Shown: positions 1-5,603 of the stretch, one piece after another
Numbering within the stretch: position 1 is the stretch's first letter
Layout: the number at the start of each line of letters is the position of its first letter
Assembly (NCBI GenBank): GCA_955652855.1
Contig: CATPCN010000191.1
Coordinates: 1 to 7,398 of the forward strand
DNA from: an uncultured Chthoniobacterales bacterium
GTDB taxonomy: Bacteria > Verrucomicrobiota > Verrucomicrobiae > Chthoniobacterales > UBA10450
DNA: 7,398 bases
Direction: 5' to 3'
Position numbers and translations under genes: made by a program
Notes under the pieces: model-generated
The model's database searches: none
What the model was told of the DNA's origin: nothing
Seen by the model: only the letters and a program-made list of their open reading frames with translations

Positions 1-132
1 CAGCAGATTTACTATTCGGCGAGGCCCGGTTATTACTACAATTCCGGCAATCCCTACGGGTATCGCCGGGGGCATCGATACGTGCAGTATCGCAGCAGCC
101 GCAGGCATCATCATCACGACTGGCAAGACTAG
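1..132 (+). CDS. C-terminal tail of a Tyr/Gly/Arg/His-rich protein (5' partial)
   Basis: The first 43 codons of the window are open in frame 1 and end at TAG (130-132). The peptide is low complexity: it has Tyr clusters (IYYS, GYYYN), Gly/Asn/Pro turns (NSGNPYGYRRG), Arg/Ser stretches and a run of four His close to the C-terminus, ending HDWQD. Such Gly/Tyr/His-rich ends are common in secreted or envelope proteins, but no domain is visible and the N-terminus lies outside the window, so function cannot be assigned. The alternative is an incidental open frame running in from the edge; the biased composition and clean in-frame run argue mildly against that. It points towards the minus-strand genes that follow. 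Confidence 0.45.
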   Translation, partial: QQIYYSARPGYYYNSGNPYGYRRGHRYVQYRSSRRHHHHDWQD

Positions 133-305
133 CGGTAACGCGATTTCCATCGGCCTATCCTATTCGGTTTGAACCGGGGCAAGTCGGCAGTCGGTGCGTT
201 CGGGCCGACAAATTGCGTGAAGTGCTTCGACGCCTCAACACGGGTTCCAATGGTCCAGATGCAGTCGGGTTCAGTGTTTCAGTTGATGATGGCCCAGATG
301 TCGAA
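133..305. other. Short gap without a supportable gene
   Basis: The 173 bases between the partial gene and the end of the transposase remnant show no convincing gene. In the minus-strand transposase frame there is a stop (the TAA ending that ORF) and a further TGA about 12 codons on, after which a short open stretch continues towards position 133. This is where the C-terminal part of a full-length Mu-type transposase would be expected. I could not recognise any of its conserved blocks in the three minus frames, so the sequence is either heavily decayed or was replaced by a deletion. Confidence 0.4.
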
Positions 306-953
306 TTAAGCCTGACTAACGTCGCTCCGCGAGGTTTTGCTGGCGCTCGCGAGTGCGTTGACGTTGCGCGAGTCCCAGATTGCCAGCTCAAAAAGAAACT
401 GTTTGAACGGCAGGCCAATCTCCGGCCGCATGCAAATTCGCGTCATCAGCGTTTTGATCTGCCATGATGTGTAATTGCGCTGAGGAATTAGGCTAAAGCC
501 AAGCGGCAACTCGGTTCGCTCATCGACAACCGGCAAGAACTGCGGCCTCATCACGTTGAATCTGCGGCCGTCGAATTCGTATTCGCCCTGCTCGCTCCAA
601 TCGTACACGTAGTGATTCAGCGTGACATCGTCGGAAGTGTAACAATCACCGGCCGAGACCTTGCTCCAATCGCGTTGAATGCTGGGAAGTGCTAGCTTCG
701 CAGCTCGTGGCCCCAGGCGCAGTGGCCGCATTGCTTTGATCATCGGTCTGACAGCTCGACGGATGACTCCAGGGACCCGGCTCTTCGCAATGCGGCAGTC
801 GAACAGCCAAGCGTGACGAAATTTTTCAGAGAAACGCTCGCCGTTATGTGTTGTTCCCAACTGAAGATGTCGATATGCTTCTCCGATTCGGTCGCCGCGA
901 TAGAACGAAGCGTGTTGCGTCAGCAGCTTCAGATCGTCGGGGAAATTCGCCAC
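306..953 (-). pseudogene. Mu-type DDE transposase/integrase, truncated remnant
   Basis: The frame, read from a GTG at 953, encodes 215 residues resembling the central catalytic region of Mu A-like transposases. Visible blocks, by residue: AGDCYTSDDVTLNHYVYDW (101-119), matching the strand that carries the first catalytic Asp (D108 or D109); MRPQFLPVVDERTELPLGFSL (approximately 135-155); and NYTSWQIKTLMTRIC (160-174) followed by GLPFKQFLFELAIWDSR (180-196), which resembles the GLP..FYFERGIW block of this family as I remember it. Soon after that block the similarity stops and the ORF ends, so the rest of the catalytic core and the C-terminal domain are missing. The frame stays open upstream of the GTG to a TAA at 1014-1016. 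Those 20 codons also read like protein, and readable codons continue beyond the TAA to about 1073, which suggests an internal stop in a longer ancestral gene. An active transposase is unlikely. Other DDE/rve families remain possible. Confidence 0.6.
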
Positions 954-1073
954 TAATTGCTCAGCCGCTTTGCCCTTTACAGGTTCGGTGCATTCTTGGA
1001 GCGCATTTGCCCGTTATATCCACTGGCGTTGCTGCCGGTTGAGTATTGAAATTATATGACGGCTCGCAACTTC

Positions 1074-1604
1074 TCAGACGCCCGCTTTGCGAAGAAGCTC
1101 AAGGCTCTTTTGGAGGTATGCCGCTCGCGGAGCACTTTTGAGATGTTCGGCTTCAGCGTCCGTAAAAAGAGGCCGATCAATCGGCTTAAGCTCGTCCGGG
1201 TTCTCAAGCCAGAACCGAATTCTAAAAAGCTGCATTAAATGCGTTATATCGCCAAAAAGCCCTTCATAGCAGTGAATCGAATCCATGATGAGATTTTCGC
1301 CCAGCTTTGGAAGCAGTCTTACCTTTCCGTGCAGGTCAAGTCGTCCGTGCTTAATGAAGTTTTGAACTTCTCGGGCGCGTTTCTGGAATCCCTGCGGCTT
1401 TGTTTTGAGCCAAGACTGAAAGACCGACGATTTGCCCGCGTGCCCGCCAAGCGCGACATAGCAATCGTTCGCAGCGTGGGCCAATCCGAGAATGGAAATT
1501 GGATCATCTCGCGTAAACCAGAGCCAAATTGCCGCTTCAAGTTGCGACTGCGCGGCATGCGCCTTGGTAACGGTCAACGTTATTGGCGCTTTATGGGCGC
1601 TCAT
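1074..1604 (-). CDS. Conserved hypothetical protein, possibly HEPN-like
   Basis: A 176-residue protein reads from ATG 1604; a GTG at 1610 would add two residues. No transmembrane helix or signal peptide is visible, so it is probably cytoplasmic and mostly helical. It begins with QLEAAIWLWFTRDDPISILG (residues 21-40), followed by LAHAANDCYVALGG, a helix SSVFQSWLKTK (59-69) and the block VQNFIKHGRLDLH (80-92). This order resembles, from memory, a conserved hypothetical family whose members carry Q-L-x-x-A-I-x-L-W-F near the N-terminus and an N-F-F-K-H-A motif in the middle; some HEPN-fold proteins have similar layouts. A canonical HEPN R-x4-6-H motif is not clear: R88 and H92 are only three residues apart. 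The start lies 9 bases after the stop of the preceding small membrane protein gene, so it is probably the last gene of the minus-strand cassette. No strong Shine-Dalgarno sequence is seen. The transposase remnant follows in the same direction. Confidence 0.65.
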   Translation of the reverse strand: MSAHKAPITLTVTKAHAAQSQLEAAIWLWFTRDDPISILGLAHAANDCYVALGGHAGKSSVFQSWLKTKPQGFQKRAREVQNFIKHGRLDLHGKVRLLPKLGENLIMDSIHCYEGLFGDITHLMQLFRIRFWLENPDELKPIDRPLFTDAEAEHLKSAPRAAYLQKSLELLRKAGV

Positions 1605-1613
1605 CGTCACGGG

Positions 1614-1784
1614 TTAGTTTGGCCTGGATGGTTTCAGGAGAAAGAACACTGCCGCGTAGACAACGCCCACCACGAACCATCCAGTGAATGCGGCGGCGAA
1701 ACCGTCGGCTCCTCCAAAGAATAATCCCGTGCCAAGAAAAATAGGCAGCATCACGATGGTTAAAATCTTCTGCTTTTTGTTCAC
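1614..1784 (-). CDS. Small two-helix membrane protein
   Basis: 56 residues read from GTG 1784 to TAA 1614-1616. After a basic N-terminus (VNKKQK) come two hydrophobic segments, about residues 7-23 (ILTIVMLPIFLGTGLFF) and about 34-50 (TGWFVVGVVYAAVFFLL), separated by a short GGADGFAAAF loop, with a basic tail KPSRPN. This predicts a hairpin in the inner membrane with a lysine-rich N-terminus in the cytoplasm. The GTG overlaps the stop of the upstream gene in the sequence GTGA (1784-1781), which implies translational coupling and decides the start: the longer in-frame extension to 1859 adds 25 residues that merely shadow the upstream gene. It resembles many unnamed small membrane proteins and no function can be given. 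Confidence 0.65.
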   Translation of the reverse strand: MNKKQKILTIVMLPIFLGTGLFFGGADGFAAAFTGWFVVGVVYAAVFFLLKPSRPN

Positions 1785-2059
1785 GGATACGGTTTCGGCA
1801 ATAGCGGGTCTTCGGTTATCGCTTCCCAGTAGTCGGCATGTGCTTGGCGATATGTCCACGTTTGTCCGGTGGTCGTGTCGATCCGCACGATTATACCCAT
1901 GTACTCTTTCTCCTGCCCGATGTTTCCCGGAACGAAAACCTTTCCGTAAATCAATTGGTATCGGTTGCCGTGGAGCTTTTCTGACATGACAAATCCCAAA
2001 CCGACTAGCAAGAGAACAAGGGCGGCGCTCGCCGAAATCGATAAAACCGAGCGCATCAT
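1781..2059 (-). CDS. Membrane-anchored small protein with RIDTTTGQTW motif
   Basis: 92 residues. The N-terminus MMRSVLSISASAALVLLLVGLGFVMSEK has a short basic start and one hydrophobic helix (about residues 5-25), without an obvious AXA or lipobox cleavage site, so it is a membrane anchor or an uncleaved signal. The exported part reads NRYQLIYGKV (32-41), an extended PGNIGQEKE loop, then IIVRIDTTTGQTWTY (56-70) and a Trp-containing tail YWEAITEDP. The R-I-D-T-x-T-G-x-T-W pattern appears in many small bacterial hypothetical proteins and suggests beta strands; its role is unknown to me. The ATG overlaps the upstream stop as ATGA (2059-2056), and its own stop overlaps the next start as GTGA, so it sits in the middle of a tightly coupled cassette. 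A longer reading from 2110 is possible but lies wholly inside the preceding gene. Confidence 0.7.
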   Translation of the reverse strand: MMRSVLSISASAALVLLLVGLGFVMSEKLHGNRYQLIYGKVFVPGNIGQEKEYMGIIVRIDTTTGQTWTYRQAHADYWEAITEDPLLPKPYP

Positions 2060-2382
2060 TTTAGCTTCAGGTGAAAGTGTAACGGCTGGCCACCAAGAGG
2101 CGCTTCGCAAAGCAGAGGCGGATGAATCCTTAAAGATTCCTTGGTTTCTTTCAGAAACAGAATTTCTCCACGGCTGCGAAGCATGCCCAGAGTTGCTGCG
2201 TCAAGCGGTTGGAATGTCGGCCTATCGTCGCCATAGAAGTTTGCTAGACCTCTGGATAAAAATTGGCCGTCCGCATCCTGCAATTCTGCGGGAACATTTG
2301 CTCGGATTGACTTGGCCAGATCGCATCCCTGGGGCGCAGGCGAGCGATTCGGGGGAGCTGGCTTATCTTGTGAATTGGTCAT
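2056..2382 (-). CDS. Hypothetical small soluble protein
   Basis: 108 residues from ATG 2382. An in-frame TAA lies only three codons upstream (2392-2394), so this ATG is the first possible start, and AAAGGCGGGCC just before it can serve as a ribosome binding site. The protein starts with a Pro-rich segment (KPAPPNRSPAPQG, residues 7-19). A mixed region follows: SIRANVPAELQDADG (25-39), FYGDDRPTFQPLDAATLG (49-66), MLRSRGEILFLKETKESL (67-84) and a His/Leu/Lys tail. There is no signal peptide or membrane helix, and I recognise no family. Its TGA overlaps the next ATG by 4 bases, which is the best evidence that it is translated. The plus strand of the same interval is also open for a long distance (ORF 1965-2468), so strand assignment is not certain. 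Confidence 0.5.
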   Translation of the reverse strand: MTNSQDKPAPPNRSPAPQGCDLAKSIRANVPAELQDADGQFLSRGLANFYGDDRPTFQPLDAATLGMLRSRGEILFLKETKESLRIHPPLLCEAPLGGQPLHFHLKLK

Positions 2383-2468
2383 GGCCCGCCTTTAACAAGT
2401 GCCGTCAATTTGCGCGATCTCAATCGACGGGCAATAATGCGTCTGTGGCGGAGGCCGGAATTTGTTGA

Positions 2469-2858
2469 TTATGGCGCTGGCGATAACGACGGTGCTTGTT
2501 CTGGCGTCGGGGTGGTTTGTTGCGCTCTCATGGCCGGTGAAGCTGGCGCGGCTGTGGGCGATTGCGTGGGCGATAATGGCGCTGTGTGTAATAGAGGCGC
2601 TGTGGACGGCGCAGTATTGGCGGGCTGTTGCCAGATCGCAATTCCAATGGCGACCGCCGCTGCAATCACAATTCCCGCAATCGCAATCCGACGGTTTTTC
2701 CTGTCGCGTTGTTCCGCAGTTTTATCATCCTTTAGTTTTTGCCGACGCTGTCCCTCCAACGTCGCAGCGGGGAAATCCCTATGGCTGGGGAAATCTCGTA
2801 GAAACCTATCAAGCTCCTCATCTGACATTTCTCGATACGGGGATGACCACCACGCCAT
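2469..2858 (-). CDS. Single-pass membrane protein with Pro/Ala/Thr-rich tail
   Basis: 129 residues from ATG 2858; ATG 2828 (MSDEELDRFL) and GTG 2912 are alternative starts, and none has a clear Shine-Dalgarno sequence. From MAWWSSPYRE the layout is: an acidic, helical segment MSDEELDRFLRDFP (11-24); a strongly charged stretch rich in Lys, Arg, Glu and Gln (about 37-57); one hydrophobic helix IAIAGIVIAAAVAIGIAIW (58-76); then about 50 residues dominated by Pro, Ala, Thr and Ser. A basic flank (RKNRR) precedes the helix, predicting a cytoplasmic N-terminus and an exported, flexible tail. No catalytic motif is seen. It is the first gene of the minus-strand cassette and is separated from the next by 86 bases. 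The opposite strand is open across the same interval (2462-2929) with a hydrophobic product; the coherent domain layout here makes the minus strand the better choice. Confidence 0.55.
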   Translation of the reverse strand: MAWWSSPYREMSDEELDRFLRDFPSHRDFPAATLEGQRRQKLKDDKTAEQRDRKNRRIAIAGIVIAAAVAIGIAIWQQPANTAPSTAPLLHTAPLSPTQSPTAAPASPAMRAQQTTPTPEQAPSLSPAP

Positions 2859-2919
2859 TAGGCGAGTATATGAAGCCCGGTCGTAATTTCTATAACCAAA
2901 CGGCAGCAACACCTATCCA

Positions 2920-2955
2920 CTTTATATGACATATATTGTATGATGTTGTGAAGCG
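2920..2955 (-). promoter_or_regulatory. AT-rich candidate promoter for the minus-strand cassette
   Basis: This short AT-rich block stands out in a GC-richer neighbourhood and lies just upstream of the possible starts of the first cassette gene. Read on the minus strand it contains TTCACA, then TACAAT and ATATATG/CATATAA. TACAAT is one base from the -10 consensus, but no good -35 box lies 17 bases before it; TTCACA with a 17-base spacer leads to TCATAT. It is a plausible but unproven promoter. Confidence 0.3.
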
Positions 2956-3136
2956 AGCGTCGGAATCTTGCCTTGAAATTCCCCTGCGGGCGTGCGCGGT
3001 TATCACCGTTATGCCAGGAACGCACCGCAAAACGCCAAAAAGTAGCCGCCTCTTCTCTGGAACCTAGCGAGCTTAACCAGCCCGATGCCCTTGATCCGGA
3101 GTACTGTGACCTGCGCTAGCGCGTTTTGCGTAAACC
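2930..3136. other. Intergenic region without a recognisable gene
   Basis: I see no supportable ORF or RNA gene in these roughly 200 bases. The only structure noted is a perfect 10-base palindrome, GCGCTAGCGC, at 3113-3122, just before the acetyltransferase remnant. The missing N-terminal half of that gene should lie here but is not readable in any frame, which suggests that a deletion or rearrangement joined unrelated sequence at about 3130-3160. Confidence 0.4.
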
Positions 3137-3438
3137 TTGGAACCAACCCCGGGCGGCAGCAGCCAACGCGATGATCGTGATGCGACCGCGTTTCACCTCG
3201 TCATCCGGGCGACTGACGGAAAACCGGTGGCGATTGGACGGATTGTATCTCAATTCTCTCGCGGAGGCCCAGGGCGCTTAATGGCAGTGGACCCGGCCTG
3301 GCGCAATCGCGGCCTTGGCGACCGAATATTGCGAGGATTAGAGAATGAAGCGCGCTCGCGAAAGCCACGCGTGTCGTCTTGAACGCTCGCGAGGATGCTC
3401 GTGAGTTTTACCTTGCACACGGCTACCAAGCCGAATAA
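3137..3438 (+). pseudogene. GNAT family N-acetyltransferase, truncated and frameshifted
   Basis: Frame 3137-3382 encodes RDDRDATAFHLVIRATDGKP, then VAIGRI, and GNAT motif A as AVDPAWRNRGLGDRILRGLE, the acetyl-CoA pyrophosphate-binding loop (R-x-x-G-x-G/A pattern, here RNRGLG). After SRKPR the frame runs into a stop. In the next frame, from about 3365, the expected continuation appears: TRVVLNAREDAREFYLAHGYQAE, ending at TAA 3436-3438. This is the typical GNAT motif B, with a conserved Asn-Ala-Arg and F-Y-x-x-x-G-Y. Sequence past the TAA (GEIRQECPLFKQ, to 3480) may be more of the original C-terminus, which would make that TAA a second lesion. The N-terminal part of the fold is absent, and the only near start is a TTG. 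Active GNAT enzymes transfer acetyl from acetyl-CoA to amines; this copy is almost certainly inactive unless the frameshift is a sequencing error. Confidence 0.75.
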
Positions 3439-3687
3439 CCAGGTGAGATTCGCCAAGAGTGTCCCCTATTCAAGCAATGAAACATCGACATTAACTTTGT
3501 CGACAAGAGGTAACGTTCATTAATACGCTCTTAACGAGTATTGCTCTTGAGACATTTTTTGCCGCGAAAAGATGGGTCGACTGCTGCCGACTGTCATTTA
3601 GTTGCGATTTTCTTGCGCCGCCATTCCTTGACCGCCCTTCTGCCCCTGCTAGCGTCGCTTTCGCGCCAAAGTGCGCCTCGCCACACG
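3439..3687. other. Leader region of the secreted protein gene
   Basis: The 249 bases hold no clear gene. An inverted repeat TCGACA ... TGTCGA (6-base arms, 7-base loop) lies at about 3485-3503. A second imperfect one pairs AATACGCTC with GAGTATT at about 3522-3542. Similar words GCTCTTAAC and GCTCTTGAG follow each other nearby. TTGTCG followed after about 17 bases by TTAATA is only a weak promoter match. From 3541 the frame of the downstream gene is open, but the encoded peptide (MLLRHFLPRKDG...) lacks signal-peptide order, so the start was placed at 3688. Confidence 0.35.
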
Positions 3688-4263
3688 ATGAACTGCTTTC
3701 GATTCCTTATTGCTTACCTAGCTTTGTCTCTTTCTCTTAGCGCTGCGCTGGCTCAAGAAGCCCTCGTGGAGCCGACGCCGATCATTCCGAGCCAAGAAAA
3801 AACCAGGGAGGAGAAAGTCGAGAAGGAGTCCAAGCAAAAAGCAGTCGCGGAGAAAGAGAGTATCCGGGAAACGATGACCGCAGAGGAATTCAAGGCGGCA
3901 GGACTCGACAAACTTTCGGAAGAAGAACTGCACAATCTCGACGCCAAGTTGCAGGGAAACCAGCACGCTGCCGAGACGAAGGCAGCCGAGAAGGCGGCAA
4001 CGGAAGCGACTGCGAAAGCCGAGGTGGACCACGTGAAAAGGGACATTATTTTCAGTCGCGTGGATGGAACTTTCAACGGCATCACTGGCCACACTCTGAT
4101 CAAGCTGGAGAACGGGACTACTTGGAAACAAGCGATGCCGGGCGATCATTTCCGCGCCAACGTTACAGATCACCCGAAGGTGGCGGTCCTTCATGATATA
4201 TTCGGCTACAAGATGCGCGTCGAGGGTACGCACGAGTTTTATGTCGATCCAGTGCGCAAGTAG
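3688..4263 (+). CDS. Secreted protein with charged helical middle and SH3-like C-terminus
   Basis: 191 residues from ATG 3688. The N-terminus MNCFRFLIAYLALSLSLSAALA is a clear Sec signal peptide, with likely cleavage after A-L-A at residue 22. Residues about 33-60 and 91-115 are rich in Glu, Lys and Ala and probably form helices or coiled coil. Between them is a block MTAEEFKAAGLDKLSEEELHNLDAKLQG (63-90), whose GLDKLSEEEL pattern recurs in small secreted proteins of several phyla. The C-terminal third, VDGTFNGITGHTLIKLENGTTWKQA (126-149) through HPKVAVLHDIFGYKMRVEG (162-180), reads as a beta barrel of the SH3-like type with the L-x-N-G-x-x-W-x-Q motif. A periplasmic or envelope role is likely and the function is unknown. 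The upstream in-frame ATG at 3541 was rejected because it would bury the signal peptide. The gene converges on lysC with a 3-base gap. Confidence 0.8.
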   Translation: MNCFRFLIAYLALSLSLSAALAQEALVEPTPIIPSQEKTREEKVEKESKQKAVAEKESIRETMTAEEFKAAGLDKLSEEELHNLDAKLQGNQHAAETKAAEKAATEATAKAEVDHVKRDIIFSRVDGTFNGITGHTLIKLENGTTWKQAMPGDHFRANVTDHPKVAVLHDIFGYKMRVEGTHEFYVDPVRK

Positions 4264-4290
4264 CCTTTAACCGAGTGGTAAAGAGCTCGG
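4264..4290. terminator. Possible weak bidirectional hairpin between convergent genes
   Basis: At the junction of the two convergent genes, CTTTAACC (4265-4272) can pair with GGTAAAG (4277-4283) around a GAGT loop with one bulged A. Alternatively CCGAG (4271-4275) can pair with CTCGG (4286-4290). The two hairpins exclude each other and both overlap the last codons of lysC. Neither is followed by a clear T-run on either strand, so this is only a possible terminator. Confidence 0.2.
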
Positions 4291-5514
4291 CAACGGCACA
4301 AGGCTGGCAAGACCGAATTCTTCGTGGGTCAACTTCGCCGCGCGTTCCACGTCCTCTTCATTAATCACCACTGCGATCTTGATCTCCGACGTGGAAATGA
4401 GCTGGATGTTGATCCCGCCTTTTCCAAGGCATTCAAATAATTGCGCCGCCACGCCAGAGTGCGATCGCATCCCGATCCCAACCACGCTCAATTTTGCCAC
4501 GCCGCTTTGCGCGGCGATTCCGGTCGCACCGATTTCTTTCACCACTGGCGCAAGCAACTTTTTCGTTTGCTCCAATTCGTTCTCATGAATCGTGAATGAG
4601 ATATCGGTCGCTCTTCGCTGCGAAACATTCTGCACGATCATGTCCACGACGATGTTGGCCGATGAAATCGCCGAGAAAATTGTCCCGGCGATGCCCGGCT
4701 GATCCGGCACGCCAGAGACCGTGACCTTCGCCTGCTTCCGATCGATGCTTACGCCGCGGATGACGACATCCTCCATGCTCGCCGTCTCTTCCTTCGCGAT
4801 CGTGCCGGGAGTCCGATTAAAACTCGATCGCACTTCGAAATCGATCCCGAACTTCTTGGCAAACTCGACGGCGCGCGACTGCATTACCTTTGAGCCGCCT
4901 CCAGCCATTTCGAGCAGCTCGTCGTAGGCGACTTCATCGAGCTTCTTTGCATCGGTGACGACGCGCGGGTCGCAAGTGAAGACACCATCGACATCCGTGA
5001 AAATCTGACAACTGTCCGCATTGAGCGCGCCAGCGAGCGCGATCGCCGTCAAATCAGACCCGCCGCGTCCCAGCGTCGTCGTTTCACCTTCCGGCGTCTG
5101 CCCTTGAAATCCGGCGACGATCACAATGTAATCATCTGCTAACAGCTCGTAGACTTGTTTTGGACTGATGTTTGCGATCTTTGCCTTCGTGTGAAAGCGG
5201 TCGGTCAGAATTCCCGCTTCCGCGCCGGTCAACGACACTGCTCTTGCGCCCAGAGCGTTCACCGCCATCGCAATCAACGCGATTGCCGCTTGCTCGCCGG
5301 TCGCGAGCAAAACGTCCATTTCGCGTTCGGTAGGATGTGAGGAAACTTGGCGAGCGAGCTTGATCAGATCGTCGGTCACGCCGGCCATTGCCGAAATGAC
5401 CGCGACCACGCGACAGCCTTCGCGCTGCGTTTCGACCAATCTCTGCGCGACATTTCGGATGCGCTCTGGAGTGCCGACCGATGTGCCGCCGTACTTTTGA
5501 ACGATCAGGCGCAT
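4267..5514 (-). CDS. lysC: Aspartate kinase with two C-terminal ACT domains
   Basis: 415 residues, normal for a monofunctional aspartokinase. It phosphorylates L-aspartate with ATP to aspartyl-4-phosphate, the entry step to lysine, threonine, methionine and diaminopimelate. The kinase domain carries the nucleotide-binding KYGGTSVG (7-14), SAMAGVTDDL (41-50), ATGEQ (71-75), TTTLGRGGSDLTAIALA (145-161) and FTDVDGVFTCDPRVV (172-186). From about residue 250 come two ACT regulatory domains: the first has VSGVPDQPGIAGTIFSAIS and IVQNVS (293-298); the second has VVGIGMRSHSGVAAQLF and IQLISTSEIKIAVVI (370-384). This pattern matches enzymes inhibited by lysine and/or threonine. MRLIVQKYGG is the standard start, although no Shine-Dalgarno sequence is visible. 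It follows thrC after 89 bases in the same direction, so co-transcription is likely. An internal ATG at residue 247 may give a separate regulatory subunit. Confidence 0.96.
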   Translation of the reverse strand: MRLIVQKYGGTSVGTPERIRNVAQRLVETQREGCRVVAVISAMAGVTDDLIKLARQVSSHPTEREMDVLLATGEQAAIALIAMAVNALGARAVSLTGAEAGILTDRFHTKAKIANISPKQVYELLADDYIVIVAGFQGQTPEGETTTLGRGGSDLTAIALAGALNADSCQIFTDVDGVFTCDPRVVTDAKKLDEVAYDELLEMAGGGSKVMQSRAVEFAKKFGIDFEVRSSFNRTPGTIAKEETASMEDVVIRGVSIDRKQAKVTVSGVPDQPGIAGTIFSAISSANIVVDMIVQNVSQRRATDISFTIHENELEQTKKLLAPVVKEIGATGIAAQSGVAKLSVVGIGMRSHSGVAAQLFECLGKGGINIQLISTSEIKIAVVINEEDVERAAKLTHEEFGLASLVPLPSSLPLG

Positions 5515-5603
5515 GAGAAGAATTGTCGATCTTGGCGAGAAAGGCGAAACACGGAACGCATCGTTTTCGTCTAAGTTTTGCGCCTGTCAAATCGCGACTT
5601 CAC

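Noticed and set aside
1965..2468. Plus-strand ORF of 167 residues with fairly protein-like sequence
   Set aside because: It overlaps two minus-strand genes, including a good membrane-anchor sequence, and would break the ATGA coupling at 2059. It is the strongest competing reading; codon-position statistics could reverse this choice.
2462..2929. Plus-strand ORF of 155 residues with a hydrophobic N-terminal half
   Set aside because: It lies opposite the minus-strand membrane protein; its hydrophobic stretches can arise as the complement of the Pro/Ala/Thr-rich tail. The minus product has a coherent charged-helix-tail layout and sits in line with the coupled cassette.
3001..3070. Short basic ORF beginning MPGTHRKTPKSS
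   Set aside because: Only about 18 codons, with no recognisable family and no ribosome binding site; probably chance.
3541..3687. N-terminal extension of the secreted protein from 3541
   Set aside because: It would place 49 residues before a textbook signal peptide; the start at 3688 explains the sequence better.
5505..5561. 18-codon minus-strand ORF overlapping the lysC start, considered as an attenuator leader peptide
   Set aside because: It contains no Lys and no Thr codons, and no terminator hairpin with a T-run follows.
5585..5590. Perfect TTGACA on the minus strand between thrC and lysC
   Set aside because: No acceptable -10 box lies 16-18 bases downstream (AAAACG or similar), so a separate lysC promoter is not supported.
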